Notes: generated by a model not told the origin, from the sequence alone. Counted from the stretch's first letter, positions 46,201 through 53,888 are shown. The stretch is DNA of 64,000 nucleotides from Janthinobacterium tructae (GCF_006517255.1 NZ_CP041185.1:1364001-1428000), one strand, 5' to 3'. A program made the numbers and translations.

Positions 46201-48623
46201 GCGGCTATACTTCCAGCGACAGCAACTATGTGCTGCTGCAGCCGACCGGTTTGAGCGCCACCGTCACACCGGCCGTGCTGGCCTTGTCCGGCCTGGATCT
46301 GGGCGTGTCGAAAACCTATGACGGCAGCACCAGCGTCAATGTCACCGGTGCGCCAACGGTCAGCGGCTTGGGCAAGGAAACCGTGACCGTGATCGGCGCG
46401 GGCACCGGCCAGTTCGCCGACAAAAACGCGGGCAATGGCAAGGCAATCAGCGTCTCCGGCTTCACCTCCAGCGACAGCAACTACACGATCGGCCAGCAGG
46501 CAGGCCTGACCGGCAGCATTACGCCGGCCCAGCTGACGCTCGGCCCCGTCACCGCGATCACGCGCAGCTATGACGGCAGCACCGCCGCGCAAATCGACGC
46601 CGCCAGCTATGCCCTCACGGGCCTGGTCAGCGGCGAGTCGGTCCTTGTCAACAAGACGACGGGCAGTTTCGACAGCCGCAATGCGGGCAACCGTACTGTC
46701 AGCCTCGGCCTGACCGGCGCCGACTATACGGCTGGCGCCAACACGCTCCTGTCGAACTACCTGCTGCCGACCCTGGCGACGGGCAGCGGCGTGATCACGC
46801 CAAAAGCCATCACCTTGAATGCGCCCGCGATCAGCAAGGTATATGACGGCACCCTGGCCTATACCGCCAGCGCCGGCGATTTGTCCTCGCTGTCGGCGGC
46901 GCTGGTAGAAGGCGATACCGTCACCGGCGCCAGCTTCAGCTATGCCGACAAGAACGCCGGCAACGGCAACAAAGCCGTCAATTTTGGCGCCGCCACGCTC
47001 AGCGACGGCAATGGCGGCGCCAACTACAGCGTCACCCTGGCCGGCAACAGCAACAGCAGCATCACGCCACGCGTGCTGAACGCCAGCGCCACCGGCGTCG
47101 ACCGCGTATACGACACCTCGACCAACGCCGGCGTCACCTTGCAGGACGACCGTATCGCCGGTGACGTGCTGACCTTGTCAAACACCTCGGCCAGCTTTGC
47201 CGACAAAAACGCGGGCAGCAACAAGGTCGTCACCGTCAACGGCATCGCCGCCGGCGGCGCCGATGCGGGCAACTACACGCTGGCCGCCACGACGGCCACG
47301 ACGAAGGCCAGCATCGCGCAGGCCACCTTGCAGGTGACGGGCGTGTCGGCGCAAAACCGCAGCTATGACACCTCGCGCAATGCAGCCCTCACCGGCACGG
47401 CCGTGGTCACGGCCCTGGGCAGCGACATCGTCAATGTCACCGGCACCGGCATCGGCCAGTTCGCCGACAAAAATGCCGGCACAGGCAAGGCGATCACGGT
47501 CAGCGGCTATACCTCCAGCGACAGCAACTATGTGCTGCTGCAACCGACCGGCTTGAGCGCCAGCGTCACGCCGGCCGTGCTGCAGGTCAGCGGCTTGAGC
47601 CTGGCGGCGGCCAAAACCTATGACGGCACGCGCAACGTGGCCTTGTCGGGCACGCCGACCGTCACGGGTTTCGATGGTGAAGTGGTGACGGTCGGCGGTG
47701 TGGGTACCGGCCAGTTCGCCGACAAAAATGTCGGCACGGGCAAGGCGATTACCCTGGCCGGCTATGCCGCCAGCGACAGCAACTACGTCATCGGCCAGCA
47801 GCCGGGACTGGTGGGCAGCATCACGCCCGCCGCGATCACCGTGACGGGCGTGCGCGCCAACAGCAAGACCTTCGACGGCAACGCCACGGCCACCTTGAAC
47901 GGCACGGCCGCCATCAATGTGATCGGCGCAGACGAGGTGGCATTGACCGGCACGGCCAGCGCCACCTTTGCCGACGCCACGGCCGGCACGGCCAAGCCGG
48001 TGAGCGTCAGCGGTTATGCGCTGGCCGGCGGCGACGCCGGCAACTACGTCCTGAGCCAGCCGCAGGGCCTGAGCGCCGATATCGCCGACGCGGCCGTGCA
48101 AGTGCCGCCGCCGGTGGTGGTGACGCCACCACCGCTGCCGGCCCTGCCGCTGGCCGAACAGCGCGTGGCGCCGGGCCTGAGCATGCCGCCGCTCGGCGAC
48201 TTGCCAGGCACCGGAGCGGGAACGGGAGCCGGTTTGAGCAGCACGGCGCCCGCAGCCACGCCGGCCGCGAACAGCGCGACGCCGACGGCAAAAGCCGATA
48301 CGGCAGGCATCACGGTAGCGCTGGTGCGTCCGGCGTCACAGCAGCAAAGCGGCGCGATTGCGGTCTCGGTGCCCAAGCAGATCGTCGACGCCGGCAACGG
48401 CTTCGGCTTCCCGCTACCGGCGCAGGTGATCGAAGCGGCCGCCGTCAACCGCGTGCCGGTGCAGGCGCAACTGGCCGACGGCAGCGCGCTGCCATCCTGG
48501 ATCAGCTATAACGCCGACAGCAAGTCGTTCGTGGTCCAGCAGGTACCGAATGGCGCCCTGCCTCTGGAAATCGTGCTGGTGATCGGTAGCCAGCGCGCGA
48601 CCATGGTGGTAGCGGAACGCTGA
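37212..48623 (+). CDS. Giant TpsA filamentous-haemagglutinin-like exoprotein
   Basis: 3803-residue secreted or surface protein, intact in one frame. An ESPR-type extended signal peptide (FYRLIWSEKQGAWVAVAE, then hydrophobic residues 41-57) is followed by the TPS/haemagglutination-activity domain at about 60-180 (IDWQTFNVGSQAQVNFQQ, FLSNPNGVYFS) recognised by TpsB. A beta-helical region extends to about 515. About 14 NSLVG/GNYVV repeats cover about 570-1530. About 20 YDG/MBG modules span about 1857-3620, including a 434-residue unit repeated 2.6 times. A Pro-rich linker (VPPPVVVTPPPLPALPL) and a C-terminal domain complete it. Probable role is adhesion or biofilm formation; no toxin domain is recognisable at the C-terminus. 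Confidence 0.94.
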   Translation: MNGHATINRFYRLIWSEKQGAWVAVAENVRGRGKSSGRGAFMAALFAGLGLAPFAWAGPPVANQLPTGGQVVGGAATITQGGSQMTINQATQRGAIDWQTFNVGSQAQVNFQQPNSGSVTLNRVQDSQASQIFGRITANGQVFLSNPNGVYFSPTSSVNVGGLVATTHTIATADFMAGSNAFARNGATGSVVNDGSLNATLGGYIALLAPQVRNNGIVIAQAGTVAMAAGEQISLQFADSRTLAGVLVSPSAIAALVENGSAVQAPGGMIIMSAQAANELQGGVVRNTGGVVATGLSSRGGKIVLDSSGLIDNSGSLDASGAGGKVAISGDRMASSGTVRADGGGAIGSKLANGLVETTSAVISAQGGGSISIDGGAGKVYTSGSYSADGEQGGKVVITAHDVSLMGAKVSATGASKGGTILVGGDYQGGNAAVRNAAKTTVGKGVTLNADATGKGDGGKVVVWSDEKTVFAGELTARGGAAGGDGGILEVSGKQILYFGGKADAHAPKGKSGTLLLDPKDIVIDSELSGQLELVDPHPTAGGSFGTINAALTTTSGGTVTRTGYIVVTNPKDNLGATDSGAAYLFRQSDQALISTLYGTHAGDKVGSNGVTSLTNGNYVVSSNLWNGGKGAVTWGNGTTGWGASAVAVASSNSLVGNNGTHKSTMNLDTSDNVGGYAITVLKNGNYLVGTPSWNNNRGALTFGDGSTGVVGIVSSANSLVGSTGMTVVPADGYKPYKNGDQVGSGVTVLANNNYVMANTNWNKGVGAVTFASGTTGIKGVVGSANSLIGDSSRFDSTGAGTGTDKVGKYLTVLTGSQFVVYGSDWKNSSGALTSFDGVTAITGLVSSSNSLVGTAGDNLSSGGVTLLPSNNAFVISSPSWNGGRGAATWVPFSTDVKTITVATNGVVGANAGDGIGSKAITMLANNDYVVISPNWSSGKGAATLVDGSTGKAKADQSGDVSASTSLVGTQANDLVGSSGIMELKGNGNFVVLSPYWANGGNAKAGAVTWSSGGTPTVGVVGTGNSLVGTYANDRIGSYQYNYYQANNSNAFLNESSSITLLSNGNYVVASPMFNGTRGAVTWNNGTTGATVDAGHTIAATNSLLGSNTGDFIGGFMGPNDVITNAGNQTVTHYDSIANGVTALSNGNYVTISNYWRNGAALRAGAVSWSDGAGAPTIGPVSASNSLVGSVQDDMVGLAQNNGYGLTLLQSGYDGASNPTYSGNYVITSNKWNNGSIVDAGAVTWGSGTAALTGTIADSNSVLGLKTDDVKNWGLTALPVNGNYLIQNKYWDNGAAIGAGALTWIDGSSGRLSDYAAQGNHNIVSGANSLVGSHTGDNVGGTVDFLYNLDATTGLQRFTGNYVALTYNWTNDNKLYAGAVTWGSGATGVKGEITRANSLIGEKENDALGTYYVALTNGNFVVANPTLDVGGVVNAGAVSWVDGSSGRLNDYAARGNQNIMSAANALVGSHTNDYVGGVLAPVSYYALNSADNANNGYFIISPDWNCGGGAINYIANASVPLIGVVGAGNAAVGNPNGRFWGGLTYSPNISLTSGGTAAVTFTGDNGHVVLLSPTMPAATAMIVPGATQFGDAQGATQAMTPDYIAGVLKTGTSVTLQANNDIFVKSGIDATGGTAGGALTMQAGRSITVLGDIITGNRDLNLTANDSLANGVKDAYRDAGIATLSMGTDKQGVAAKIDAGTGNVSLLMADGSDKTNHMAGSISVNSITGATIKLINQGNGAGTVGDLPDLAANCCGFDLGYRGIGADVTLNAGAVLSASGAGTAVTLAAKGNFNNNSGNGAGSIAMSDPAARWLVYANAPGGSTYGGLDSQNTAIWNASYTGTPVTQTGNRYVFAYQPTITVGTQNVSKTYGEDLSTGTTLADRVVSLSGADAGIAGAYLGDTVATALSGIITATSAGAAANAGVAGGPYAITVDLSGATGNNGYAVALGSNTPRTITVAAKALTASLTGVSKVYDASNAATLASGNYVLSGLVGSESFSITKTSGLFNASDISASSVSATLAAGDFSAGAATFASNYILPVSATGTGSITAKALTATLTGVSKVYDGDTAAVLNGANYQLVGLVGGQSAIVSQAAGLYNSADVLGANSVSASLSGANFAAGGGTSLANYILPTMATGSASITPKALSASLTGMIGKTYDGGSGALLGAGNFSLSGFVGAQSASVTQTAGVYNSVNVATANSVTASLSAGDFTAGSGTTLSNYSLPVSASGSASIAAKSLSASLTGALGRSYDGTAIASLTGGNVALDGVVAGESINVGTLNGSYDSRNAGTRTVSATLAGGDFTAGSSTLLGNYVLPTSAAGTAVIAPKAITLNAPAISKVYDRTLAYTASAGDLSSLSAALVQGDTVTGASFSYADKNAGNGNKTVNFGAATLSDGNGGANYSVTLAGNGSSSITPRVLNASATGVDRVYDTSTNAGVTLQDDRIAGDVLTLSNTSASFADKNAGSNKVVTVNGIAAGGADAGNYTLAATTATTKASIAQATLQVTGVSAQDRSYDTSRNAALTGTAVVTALGSDIVNVTGTGIGQFADKNAGTGKAITVSGYTSSDSNYVLLQPTGLSATVTPAVLALSGLDLGVSKTYDGSTSVNVTGAPTVSGLGKETVTVIGAGTGQFADKNAGNGKAISVSGFTSSDSNYTIGQQAGLTGSITPAQLTLGPVTATTRSYDGSTAAQIDAASYALTGLASGESVLVNKTTGSFDSRNAGNRTVSLGLTGADYTAGANTALSNYLLPTLATGSGVITPKAITLNAPAISKVYDRTLAYTASAGDLSSLSAALVEGDTVTGASFSYADKNAGNGNKAVNFGAATLSDGNGGANYSVTLAGNSNSSITPRVLNASATGVDRVYDTSTNAGVTLQDDRIAGDVLTLSNTSASFADKNAGSNKVVTVNGIAAGGADAGNYALAATTATTKASITQATLQVTGVSAQDRSYDTSRNAALTGTAVVTALGSDIVNVTGTGIGQFADKNAGTGKAITVSGYTSSDSNYVLLQPTGLSATVTPAVLALSGLDLGVSKTYDGSTSVNVTGAPTVSGLGKETVTVIGAGTGQFADKNAGNGKAISVSGFTSSDSNYTIGQQAGLTGSITPAQLTLGPVTAITRSYDGSTAAQIDAASYALTGLVSGESVLVNKTTGSFDSRNAGNRTVSLGLTGADYTAGANTLLSNYLLPTLATGSGVITPKAITLNAPAISKVYDGTLAYTASAGDLSSLSAALVEGDTVTGASFSYADKNAGNGNKAVNFGAATLSDGNGGANYSVTLAGNSNSSITPRVLNASATGVDRVYDTSTNAGVTLQDDRIAGDVLTLSNTSASFADKNAGSNKVVTVNGIAAGGADAGNYTLAATTATTKASIAQATLQVTGVSAQNRSYDTSRNAALTGTAVVTALGSDIVNVTGTGIGQFADKNAGTGKAITVSGYTSSDSNYVLLQPTGLSASVTPAVLQVSGLSLAAAKTYDGTRNVALSGTPTVTGFDGEVVTVGGVGTGQFADKNVGTGKAITLAGYAASDSNYVIGQQPGLVGSITPAAITVTGVRANSKTFDGNATATLNGTAAINVIGADEVALTGTASATFADATAGTAKPVSVSGYALAGGDAGNYVLSQPQGLSADIADAAVQVPPPVVVTPPPLPALPLAEQRVAPGLSMPPLGDLPGTGAGTGAGLSSTAPAATPAANSATPTAKADTAGITVALVRPASQQQSGAIAVSVPKQIVDAGNGFGFPLPAQVIEAAAVNRVPVQAQLADGSALPSWISYNADSKSFVVQQVPNGALPLEIVLVIGSQRATMVVAER
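38930..41800 (+). repeat. NSLVG/GNYVV protein repeats within TpsA
   Basis: About 14 degenerate coding repeats of roughly 55-85 residues. Each has the pattern (S/A)NSLVG, a GD-x-V/I-G turn, a L-x-NGNYVV strand, W-x-NG and AGAVTW-x-G-x-TG. They are protein-level repeats with diverged DNA. I recall a Pfam repeat of unknown function of this style (DUF5650-like), unverified. Confidence 0.8.
44201..47582 (+). repeat. 1302-bp near-identical tandem repeat in the TpsA gene, 2.6 copies
   Basis: Copies start at 44201, 45503 and 46805, exactly 1302 bp (434 codons) apart. The third is collinear only to about 47582. Each full copy encodes five YDG-type modules (units opening KAITLNAPAISKVYD, RVLNASATGVDRVYD, ATLQVTGVSAQDRSYD, AVLALSGLDLGVSKTYD and AQLTLGPVTATTRSYD). 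Only scattered single-base differences separate the copies. Confidence 0.95.
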
Positions 48624-48653
48624 CAAGGAAGAAGTGGAAAACGCGGCAGGAAT

Positions 48654-48684
48654 GGCGCGTCCCGCACGGGACGCGCCTTTTTTT
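48654..48684 (+). terminator. Strong rho-independent terminator after tpsA
   Basis: GGCGCGTCCCG (48654-48664) and CGGGACGCGCC (48667-48677) form an 11-bp perfect stem with a two-base loop, followed by seven T. It lies 31 bases after the tpsA stop codon. Confidence 0.95.
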
Positions 48685-48687
48685 ACG

Positions 48688-50481
48688 TCAGTGCGCCGGG
48701 ATGAACTGCTCGCGCACGGCCTTGGCCAACAGGTACGGCGGCAGCAGGCCCTGGCCCAGCAGGAAGTTATTAAAGGCCAGGCGGTCGAATTTCGCGCCCA
48801 GCGCCAGCTCCGTTTCCGCGCGCAATTGCAGGATGCGCGTATAGCCATAAAAATAGCTGCCCGCCTGGCCCGGCATGTTGAAGGTATAGCGGTCCAGTTC
48901 CTGGCGCGCCATCGCCTTCGACAGCATCACTTCGTCCGTCAGGATGCGCCCCGCTTCCTCGCGCGTGACCTGTCCCAGGTTCAGCATCGGGTCGAGCATG
49001 GCGCGCGCCGCACGCAGCATGCGGAACTGCAGCGCGATGAACTGGCCTTCGGCCGGTTCGTAGGGAATCATCTCCGCTTCCGCGTACAGCGCCCAGCCTT
49101 CCACGTTGACACTGTTGAACGCGTACAGGCTGCGCGCCTGCGACACGCCCCGCTCCACCATGGCGCTGAACTGCAGCTCGTGGCCGGGGCGGCCTTCGTG
49201 CGCGCTCAAGGTCCATGCGGCGCCCGCGAAATTAAAATCGTCATACGCTTCGCCCTTGCCGCTGGCGGCCGGATTGCTGACGGGGAGGACGAACTGGCCG
49301 TGTTCTCCCGTATTGCCGATCAGCGGAGGCGGACGCATATGCGGTGCCGGCTGCGCCGCCGATTCGGCGGCGGACGCCAGGCGCATGGTCATGGCGCGCG
49401 CAGGGATATCGACCACGCGCTGCCGGGCGATGCGTTCTTCGAGCTGCGTATTGACGCCCTTGTAGTGCGCCTCGAGCTGCTCGTTGGGGATGGAATCGGC
49501 CTTCAGTGCGCGCAGCACCTGACGGTAATCCGAGCCGTCGACTCCCTCCAAGGCCAGCTTGGCCGACACCACGGGCGCCAGCGCCTGCATGGCGGCGCGC
49601 GTTTCCAGGTAGGCCACCTGCGCCCGTTCGACCAGCTCGCGTGGCTCGATGTCGATGCCCACCTGTTTCAGGCGGAATGCATACAGCTCGGGCGCCATGC
49701 GGAAATCCGTACGCGACAGAGGCAGCACCACCTGTCTTTCCCACGCCGCGTACGCGTTTAGCTGCTGCTCCATGGCCGCCAGCGCAGGTTCGGCGCCAGT
49801 GATTTTCATGTCGGCAAACAGCTTGCGGATGCCGGCGATATACGTCGGCACGTTTTCCAGCGACTGCTCCACCTGCAGGCGCACGGGTCCCGCCAGGCCA
49901 GGCTTGCCGATTTTTTCCGCGAAGCGCGCCTTCGCCTGCTGCGTGATCGGCGTGCTGCCCGGAAACTGGCCCACGTAGCGCTGCAGGCGCTCGAGCGCCT
50001 TGGCGCGGCGCGCGGCCGGGCGCTGTTCCTGCAGCAGGCTTTGCATGCTGCCGAAGACCATTTGCGGCACATCGACCCACGGCAAGGTGTACTTGGCGTC
50101 CAGCTGGGCGCCCATGATTTCCTGGTCGACGGCGTTCATCAGAATTTGCAGATCCTGGCGGATGCGTTCATCTTTCTCCGCCACCAGCTTTTGCTGCAAT
50201 TGCGCGCGCGCCTTCTGCATGGCCGCCACCTGGCGTTCGACAATATTGGGTCCCAGGTCGGCGGCCAGGCCGTCGTACTGGGCCAGGCCCGTGTCGGAAG
50301 CGTTTTCGGGCGAGAACTGCGCCTGCGCCGCCAGCACGATGGCCGCGTTACGGTTGCTGGCCTCGACCCAGGCCGATGAAGCGCTGGCAGTTGCAGGGAC
50401 GGCGGCCATGGCGGGCATGGCCAGCGCGGTTGCAAGCGCGGCGACTAGCACGGTCTTGCACAATTGCGGAGTGACGGACAT
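48688..50481 (-). CDS. DUF885 family protein, probable exported metallopeptidase-like hydrolase
   Basis: 597-residue DUF885 protein with an N-terminal signal (TVLVAALATALAMPAMA). The gluzincin-like signature of the family is present as SAHEGRPGHELQF with His428 and His434, and the conserved YAEAEMIPYEPAEGQFIALQF and MPGQAGSYFYGYTRILQLR segments follow. Family members are believed to be zinc-dependent carboxypeptidase-like enzymes, but few are characterised. The start at 50481 has AAGGA seven bases upstream. It is downstream of a GH3 gene on the same strand, 112 bases apart. Confidence 0.87.
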   Translation of the reverse strand: MSVTPQLCKTVLVAALATALAMPAMAAVPATASASSAWVEASNRNAAIVLAAQAQFSPENASDTGLAQYDGLAADLGPNIVERQVAAMQKARAQLQQKLVAEKDERIRQDLQILMNAVDQEIMGAQLDAKYTLPWVDVPQMVFGSMQSLLQEQRPAARRAKALERLQRYVGQFPGSTPITQQAKARFAEKIGKPGLAGPVRLQVEQSLENVPTYIAGIRKLFADMKITGAEPALAAMEQQLNAYAAWERQVVLPLSRTDFRMAPELYAFRLKQVGIDIEPRELVERAQVAYLETRAAMQALAPVVSAKLALEGVDGSDYRQVLRALKADSIPNEQLEAHYKGVNTQLEERIARQRVVDIPARAMTMRLASAAESAAQPAPHMRPPPLIGNTGEHGQFVLPVSNPAASGKGEAYDDFNFAGAAWTLSAHEGRPGHELQFSAMVERGVSQARSLYAFNSVNVEGWALYAEAEMIPYEPAEGQFIALQFRMLRAARAMLDPMLNLGQVTREEAGRILTDEVMLSKAMARQELDRYTFNMPGQAGSYFYGYTRILQLRAETELALGAKFDRLAFNNFLLGQGLLPPYLLAKAVREQFIPAH

Positions 50482-50593
50482 CGGGGTTTCCTTCCTGGCA
50501 GAATCGGCGAACAAAACGGCCAGTATCGGCGAGCGCAAGGGTGCTGTCAATCGGGCAGGAACAGGCCGCGCCGGGCGGCCCGTCCCGCTCCTG

Positions 50594-52597
50594 TCAGTAC
50601 GCCAAGCCGTAACCGAACTTGTACAGCGGATGGGCCGTGTCATACGGCAGGTCCGATTTCTGCACCTGCACTTCGGCCATCGACGATGGCAGCTCGAACG
50701 GCAGCTTGCCTTGCGGCTTGGCCTTGCCCGTCAGGACATCGAACAGCGCGCCGTCGCTGACGCCGAAGTTGGCGAGGATGGCGCTGGCCTTGTCCTGCAC
50801 GTTGCCGAGGATGGCCGGGCGGTCCAGGTACACCGTCACCACCGTCTTCGGCGCGTTCTTCGCCGCGTTCTTGATCGCCTCGTAGTCGGCGTCGCCATCG
50901 ACATAGTTCAGGCGGCCCTCGTGCTGCATGCTGCCGAAGATGTAGTTCGGGTGCAAGGTTTCATACGGCGCGGCCACGCGCAGCAGGGCCACGTCCGCTT
51001 CCTGTGGCGTGGCCACCACCGTGTAGCCATACTGCTGCGCCACGGCTGCATCGATGCCATACAGGTAGATCTTCTTGACGCTGGCCGCCAGCGGCAAGAC
51101 CTTGTCCTTGTTTTCCAGCAGGACCAGCGAGCGGCGCTGGGCATCCAGGCCCGCCTCGATGAAGTCCGCCTTGCCCACGGTGGCGGCCGCCTTGGCCGCA
51201 TCGACGAACGGATGCTCGAACAGGCCTTGCTTGAATTTCTGGATCAGGATGCGCCGCGCCGAGGCGTTGACGCGCGCTTCCGTCAGCTGGCCCCGCTGCA
51301 CGGCCTGCGTCAGGTAAGGCGCTTCCGTCACGCCGCCAAACTGGTCCATCCCCGCCGTGACGGCCTTGACGTAACGCTCGGCCTTGGTGGCGTCTTCCAT
51401 GCCCCACGGCGTGCCGAAACCGATGAAGGAAGGCGCCACGCCGGGTGCCGTGCCGTTGCGGCAATTGGCGTCGCAGTCAGAAGTGATGCCCCAGTCGGAC
51501 AGGATCACGCCTTCAAAACCGTATTTGCCGCGCAGCAGATCCGTCAGCATGGTCTTGCTGAAGCCGGCCGCCACTTGTTCCAGGGTGATGCCATCGATGC
51601 TGATATTGCCGTCCGGCAGAGCGTAGGTGGGCATGACGGAAGCCGCCTTGGCCGTGAATGCCCCTTCGAACGGCTTCACGTGATAGGCAAAATTATTGCC
51701 TGGATAGGTCATGTAGCGGCCATAGTAATTGTGGCCGTCGTAGCCCTCTTTCGTGGCGCCGTAGCCGACCCAGTGCTTGACGACGGCCACCACGCTGCCG
51801 TCATGCAAACCCGTATTGCCATCCTGGAAGCCCTCGATATAGTGCTGCACCATGCGTTTGGCCAGGTCCGCATCTTCGCCGAAGGTGCCGTTGATGCGCG
51901 ACCAGCGCGGTTCGGTGGCCAGATCGGCCTGCGGCGACAGCGCTTGCGTGATACCGACGGCCAGGTATTCCTGGCGCGCGATGTCGCCGAAGCGGCGCAC
52001 CAGCGCATCGTCGCCGATAGCGGCCAGGCCCAGGGTTTCCGGCCACTGCGAGAAACCCTTGGTACCGGCGCTGGCGCCCACCGTGTACTGGAAATGGTGG
52101 CGCGGGTCCGTGCTGATGGAGACGGGAATGCCATGGCGCGAGGTTTCGCTCAGGGCCTGCACCTTGTTGTACTGGGACGCCATGTTGGCCGTGTCGCCCG
52201 CCATGCGGGTGATGAAGGTGTTGACGTACTGCTTGACGATCAGGTCCTGCAGGGCCGTCAAGTCATACGCGCCGCCCAGGCCGATGCCGGAAGGATCGGA
52301 CACGGTGGGCGCCGTGCCATGCATCATCAGGCCCGCTTTTTCATCAAGGCTCATGCGCGACAGCAGATCGTCGGCGCGCGCCTCGGCCGTCAGGCGCCAG
52401 TCTTCGTAAGGGTCGATCTTGCCGTTGCGATTCATATCCTTGAAGGCATAGCCGTCGACATTCAGCTGGCTAAAAGTGGTGGTGCCAAACACGGGCTGCG
52501 TGTACTGCTCGCTGTCGTTATTGCCGCAGGCGGCCAGGGCAAGCGTGGTGACGCAGCCGGCGACCACGCGGGCCATCGGTTTCAAAGTGCAATTCAT
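50594..52597 (-). CDS. Lipoprotein glycoside hydrolase family 3 (beta-glucosidase-like)
   Basis: 667-residue GH3 enzyme hydrolysing terminal beta-linked sugars. A lipoprotein signal (VTTLALAAC, lipobox Cys24) indicates membrane anchoring. An EF-hand/dockerin-like loop DMNRNGKIDPYE at 54-65 suggests Ca binding. The (alpha/beta)8 domain contains VVAVVKHWVGYGATKEGYDG and the nucleophile motif GVILSDWG. The alpha/beta sandwich domain follows (SLVLLENKDKVLPL). The start at 52597 has GGAG six bases upstream; a tandem ATG lies three bases earlier. A divergent AraC-type gene is the likely regulator. Confidence 0.92.
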   Translation of the reverse strand: MNCTLKPMARVVAGCVTTLALAACGNNDSEQYTQPVFGTTTFSQLNVDGYAFKDMNRNGKIDPYEDWRLTAEARADDLLSRMSLDEKAGLMMHGTAPTVSDPSGIGLGGAYDLTALQDLIVKQYVNTFITRMAGDTANMASQYNKVQALSETSRHGIPVSISTDPRHHFQYTVGASAGTKGFSQWPETLGLAAIGDDALVRRFGDIARQEYLAVGITQALSPQADLATEPRWSRINGTFGEDADLAKRMVQHYIEGFQDGNTGLHDGSVVAVVKHWVGYGATKEGYDGHNYYGRYMTYPGNNFAYHVKPFEGAFTAKAASVMPTYALPDGNISIDGITLEQVAAGFSKTMLTDLLRGKYGFEGVILSDWGITSDCDANCRNGTAPGVAPSFIGFGTPWGMEDATKAERYVKAVTAGMDQFGGVTEAPYLTQAVQRGQLTEARVNASARRILIQKFKQGLFEHPFVDAAKAAATVGKADFIEAGLDAQRRSLVLLENKDKVLPLAASVKKIYLYGIDAAVAQQYGYTVVATPQEADVALLRVAAPYETLHPNYIFGSMQHEGRLNYVDGDADYEAIKNAAKNAPKTVVTVYLDRPAILGNVQDKASAILANFGVSDGALFDVLTGKAKPQGKLPFELPSSMAEVQVQKSDLPYDTAHPLYKFGYGLAY

Positions 52598-52826
52598 CAT
52601 TATCTCCAAGACTGTTTTTGTAGGTATCAAGGCGCGGCAGCAAGGCCGGCCGAAAACAATATAGCGTGAGAATGCGTGAGTTTCTTGACCCCGCAGCACG
52701 CGTTTTATACCCGCGAGAACAATTTTTGGTTAGACGGTATGACAACCAACAATTTCCTACAAAGTGCTAATATTTGTGAAAAATTACTACAACAAGCAGA
52801 ATACGCAGAATAAGCAGGAGGCACCC

Positions 52827-53858
52827 TTGCACAAACCCGACACGCGCACGGTTTCGAACCGCATCGCGCAGCAATGCGCGCGCGCCATGCAGGCCGATGG
52901 GCACGACCCCGCCGACTTTTTCCGCCACACGGGCATCACGCCGGCGCAGCTCACGGAACCTGGCGGGCGCATCAACGCCGAACGGCACCGCCGCATGACG
53001 GCCTACGCCCAGCAATTGCCGCAGCACCGCGGCCTGCTTGATCTCGACGTGACGCACTGGTTCGCGCATTACTCGGGCATCGCCCACGTCTGCTTCAACC
53101 GCCCCACCCTGCGCAGCGCGCTGCACGAGCTGCTGCACTTGCGGGGCCTGATCGGCGAATTCGACTTCATGCTGATGAGCGAGAATGGCACGCGCATCGA
53201 AATCGAATACCTGTCCGAGTTCTGCCCGCTGGGGGGCGCCATGCAGGCGCTGGCCAATTTCCGCATGCTGTCGCTGGTCGCGCGCGCCTACGACGATGGT
53301 GCTGCCACCGCCTTCCATGCCAGCTTCCAGGGCAAGGCGCCGTGGTACGCGCCCGCCATTGCCGAGTGCTTCGGCGCCGCCGCAAGCTTCGGCCAGGCGC
53401 GCAACACGCTGACGTTCGACGCGCCGGCGCTGGACCGGCCCTTTGCCCAGTTCAACGCCATGCTGGCGCCGCACGCGCTGCGGCACGCGCAGGGGCAATT
53501 GCAACAGTTGCAGGGCGCGCAGCTGTTTTCGGCCCGCGTGGAGCAAGCCATCATCGATTTGCTGGGCCGGCAGGCCGACGTGGACGGCACCTCGCTGCTG
53601 CCAGCCCTGTGCGACGGCCTGGCGATGAACCGCTGGACCTTGCAGCGCCAGCTGCAGCAGGAGCAGACCTCGTTCCGCGCGCTGGAATTGCGCGCCAAGA
53701 GCCGCGAATCGCGCCGCCTGCTGCGCGAAACGAACCTGAGCGTGGCGGACATCAGCGAACGCCTGGGCTTTTCCTCGCAAAGCGCGTTCACCCGCTTTTT
53801 CAAGAACCAGTTCGAACTGCCGCCAGCGCGCTACCGGCAGGATGCGGCCGGAGTTTAA
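52827..53858 (+). CDS. AraC-family transcriptional regulator (TTG start)
   Basis: 343-residue regulator. The N-terminal ligand domain is of the Arabinose_bd/OruR-like type (about 15-210). The C-terminal double helix-turn-helix contains MNRWTLQRQLQQEQTSFRAL and LSVADISERLGFSSQSAFTRFFK, ending with the PPARYR motif. The TTG at 52827 is chosen because a perfect AGGAGG stands five bases upstream; an earlier GTG in frame has no such site and adds a poor sequence. It is divergent from the GH3 gene, which it probably controls. The inducer is unknown. Confidence 0.9.
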   Translation: MHKPDTRTVSNRIAQQCARAMQADGHDPADFFRHTGITPAQLTEPGGRINAERHRRMTAYAQQLPQHRGLLDLDVTHWFAHYSGIAHVCFNRPTLRSALHELLHLRGLIGEFDFMLMSENGTRIEIEYLSEFCPLGGAMQALANFRMLSLVARAYDDGAATAFHASFQGKAPWYAPAIAECFGAAASFGQARNTLTFDAPALDRPFAQFNAMLAPHALRHAQGQLQQLQGAQLFSARVEQAIIDLLGRQADVDGTSLLPALCDGLAMNRWTLQRQLQQEQTSFRALELRAKSRESRRLLRETNLSVADISERLGFSSQSAFTRFFKNQFELPPARYRQDAAGV

Positions 53859-53888
53859 CAAGTCCGAAACCCAGGCTCCCCGGGCCAA

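Noticed and set aside
44201..47582. Regular repeats considered as a CRISPR or satellite array
   Set aside because: The unit is 1302 bp, fully in frame and coding, with no spacer/repeat alternation.
48101..48623. C-terminus of TpsA considered as a CDI toxin
   Set aside because: No VENN-type motif, no toxin-like domain visible and no immunity-sized gene before the terminator.
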